Below the pieces are notes generated by a model. That model worked only from the letters and a program-made list of their open reading frames with translations, ran no database searches and was not told the DNA's origin. From contig CAXQZU010000003.1 of the NCBI GenBank assembly GCA_964228555.1, forward strand, positions 1-59,229: a stretch of DNA of 59,229 nt, written 5' to 3'. How positions within the stretch are numbered: position 1 is the stretch's first letter; each line of letters opens with the position of its first letter. This document shows positions 57,674 to 59,229 of the stretch, piece by piece. A program made the translations under genes and the position numbers. This DNA is from CAXQZU01 sp964228555 (lineage in GTDB: Bacteria > Planctomycetota > PLA2 > JAEUHO01).

Positions 57674-59229
57674 ATGCGCACGTCCTCGCTCGTGGTGCTG
57701 GTGCTGGGGGCCGTGCTCGTGGCCGTGGCCTCGCTGGCGCTCACGGGCGCGCTGCCCGGGCTGGGCGGCAGCGCGCGCGAGGGCGCGGGCGGCGGCAGCG
57801 AGGCTGCGCTGGAGGCGGGCGCCGGCACGGGCGAGGGGGCCAGCGCCCCGGCACCGGCTGCGGGCGGCCCGCGCCTGGCGGCCAGCGAGTCCGCGCAGCG
57901 CCGCGGCGTGGGCTCGGTGCGCGGGCGCCTGCTGGACGTGCGCACGGGCAAGGGCGTGGCGGCCGGCACCGTGCTGCTCGCGGGCGTGGGCTTCGGCAAG
58001 GAGGAGGTGGCGCTGCGTGCCGTGACGGGCGCCGAGGGCGCCTTCGCGTGGTCGGGCGTGGCGGCGGGAGCGGGCTACACGCTGCGCGCCGAGGCCGCGG
58101 GCCTGGGCGCCGCCTCGCGCACGGGCCTGGAGCTGCGCGCCGGCGACCTGCTGGACCTGGGCGAGGTGTGGCTGGGCGAGGCCGGCCTGGTGGAGGGCCG
58201 CGTGCTGGACCCGCAGGGCGCGCCCGTGGCCGGCGCCGAGGTGGAGCTGCACGCCGGGCAGGCGCGCGTGCGCGACATGCTCGAGGGCGGCTTCTTCACG
58301 CTGCTGGCCGAGCTGGACCGCCGCCCCGAGCCGCGCGCGCGCCAGGCCACGCGCGCCGACGGGACCTTCCGCTTCGAGCAGGTGAGCCCCGGCCCGCACA
58401 CGCTGCTGGTGCGCGCTGGCGGCTGGAGGCAGGCGCTGGTGGAGGTGGCCGTGATCGCGGGCGCGGCGCGCGAGCCGGTGATGGTGCGGCTGGTGCCCGG
58501 CGGCCTCGTGGCTGGCGTGGTGGTGGACGCCGCCGGCGCACCCGTTGCGGGTGCGCTGGTGGTGGCCATGAGCCAGATGGGCGGGCCGGCCTCCACGCCG
58601 CTGGGGCGCACCTTCGCCGAGTCGGGGCTGGACGGCCGCTTCCGCATGGACACGCTGGGCGCCGGCGGCCGGCTGATGCTGGCCACCTATGCGCGCGGCT
58701 ACCCCACGGCGGTCTCCACGCCCGAGGTGGGCGCGTCCGACGTGCGCATCGTGCTCAAGCGCGGCGCCACGCTCGAGCTGCGCCTGCTGCAGGCCAGCGA
58801 CGGCGCGCCCATCGAGGGCGCGCAGCTGCTGGCCGCGGTGGGCGAGAAGGCCGAGATGGGCGGCGACGGCCCGGGCACGCTGCTGGTGGGCGTGACCGAC
58901 GGCAACGGCTGCGCCGTGCTGGAGGCGCCGCCCGGCGTGCTGCAGATGCTGTGGGCCTCGCACCCGCAGCGCGCCTCGGCCATGTGGGCGGCCACGCGCG
59001 GCTTCAAGATGCCCGGCATGCTGGAGGGGCCCGAGGACGGCACGCTGCGCGAGGGGCGCACCTCGTTCACCTTCCGCGCGCCCGACGGCGTGCAGGTGCG
59101 GGGCCGCGTGCGCGACAGCGAGGGCCGGGGCCTCCCGGGCGCGCAGGTGGCCAGCGTGGGCGTCCTGGGCGGCGGGGCCACGACGGTGAGCGACGCCGCG
59201 GGCCGCGTCCGGCTGGTGGTGGACCGCAG
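57674..59229 (+). CDS. Carboxypeptidase-regulatory-like repeat protein (3' partial)
   Basis: Open from ATG 57674 to the window end, 518 complete codons, no stop reached. Signal anchor 1-27 (SLVVLVLGAVLVAVASLALT), then about 50 Gly/Ala/Glu-rich residues. Repeating beta units follow: VRGRLLDVRTGKGVAAGTVL, VEGRVLDPQGAPVAGAEVEL, VAGVVVDAAGAPVAGALVVA and VRGRVRDSEGRGLPGAQVAS, with ADGTFRFEQVSPGPHTLLVR and LDGRFRMDTLGAGGR strands. Same architecture as the preceding gene, so the pair is probably an old duplication. GGAGG 5 nt before the ATG supports the start. Confidence 0.8.
   Translation, partial: MRTSSLVVLVLGAVLVAVASLALTGALPGLGGSAREGAGGGSEAALEAGAGTGEGASAPAPAAGGPRLAASESAQRRGVGSVRGRLLDVRTGKGVAAGTVLLAGVGFGKEEVALRAVTGAEGAFAWSGVAAGAGYTLRAEAAGLGAASRTGLELRAGDLLDLGEVWLGEAGLVEGRVLDPQGAPVAGAEVELHAGQARVRDMLEGGFFTLLAELDRRPEPRARQATRADGTFRFEQVSPGPHTLLVRAGGWRQALVEVAVIAGAAREPVMVRLVPGGLVAGVVVDAAGAPVAGALVVAMSQMGGPASTPLGRTFAESGLDGRFRMDTLGAGGRLMLATYARGYPTAVSTPEVGASDVRIVLKRGATLELRLLQASDGAPIEGAQLLAAVGEKAEMGGDGPGTLLVGVTDGNGCAVLEAPPGVLQMLWASHPQRASAMWAATRGFKMPGMLEGPEDGTLREGRTSFTFRAPDGVQVRGRVRDSEGRGLPGAQVASVGVLGGGATTVSDAAGRVRLVVDR

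Overview
The window is about 59 kb of very GC-rich DNA (third codon positions almost always G or C), densely packed with genes on both strands. I can support 44 protein-coding genes. Two are cut by the window edges: a porin at the left and a carboxypeptidase-regulatory-like repeat protein at the right. I see no rRNA, tRNA, insertion sequence, prophage or CRISPR array. The gene content suggests a diderm bacterium with peptidoglycan: OprP-type porin, lipoprotein N-acyltransferase, many lipoprotein or signal-anchor proteins, DsbB and MurD. A double-length UvrA, McsA-McsB-ClpC, a bacterial inositol-phosphate synthase, YdjY, YkgJ and DUF3179 proteins, and large secreted proteins with carboxypeptidase-regulatory-like domains together point most strongly to Planctomycetota. 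That assignment is inference from gene content only.

Layout. 1-10.8 kb (+): porin, tandem-fused UvrA, an adenosine-deaminase-like enzyme with an altered substrate motif, an unknown lipoprotein, and DsbB. 10.9-19.6 kb: a ferritin-like protein (-), a zinc-ribbon methyltransferase, ApgM phosphoglycerate mutase and Lnt (+), then a minus-strand set of a cobalamin-binding-type protein, an FAD amine oxidoreductase and a regulatory-like repeat protein. 19.7-24.3 kb: a secreted protein with about 13 'GDDxY' repeats, a dGTPase-like HD hydrolase, D-aminoacyl-tRNA deacylase and a PAP2 phosphatase. 24.3-32.1 kb (-): a run of tightly spaced genes with a YdjY-domain protein, a membrane protein, inositol-3-phosphate synthase, another membrane protein, ThiE and a large secretin-like exported protein. 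32.3-35.6 kb (+): two tandem secreted metallophosphatases. 35.6-40.2 kb (-): ClpC, McsA, McsB (protein-arginine phosphorylation and proteolysis) and a small partner gene. 40.5-43.0 kb (-): YkgJ, PEGA lipoprotein and MurD. 43.1-45.0 kb (+): a fatty acid hydroxylase overlapping a DUF3179 lipoprotein. 45-59 kb: a fused nucleotide-sugar epimerase-dehydrogenase, a membrane-protein run ending in a MATE exporter, a CPBP protease, a TPR protein and two large regulatory-like repeat proteins.

The most striking item is the DUF3179 gene at 43898-45025. An in-frame TGA falls exactly where the family's CxxC motif has its first cysteine, giving UxxC. A 7-bp hairpin with a G-first loop lies 15 nt downstream of the TGA, as expected for a bacterial SECIS. 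I read it as a selenocysteine-containing lipoprotein, not a broken gene.

The second broad signal is transcriptional. Fourteen genes have a TANNNT -10 box ending only 6-9 nt before the start codon, eight of them exactly 6 nt, which puts the transcription start on the first base of the start codon. Leaderless mRNA therefore looks like a common mode here. Two divergent intergenic regions carry overlapping head-to-head -10 boxes, and three convergent gene pairs interlock their stop codons in a single CTAG.
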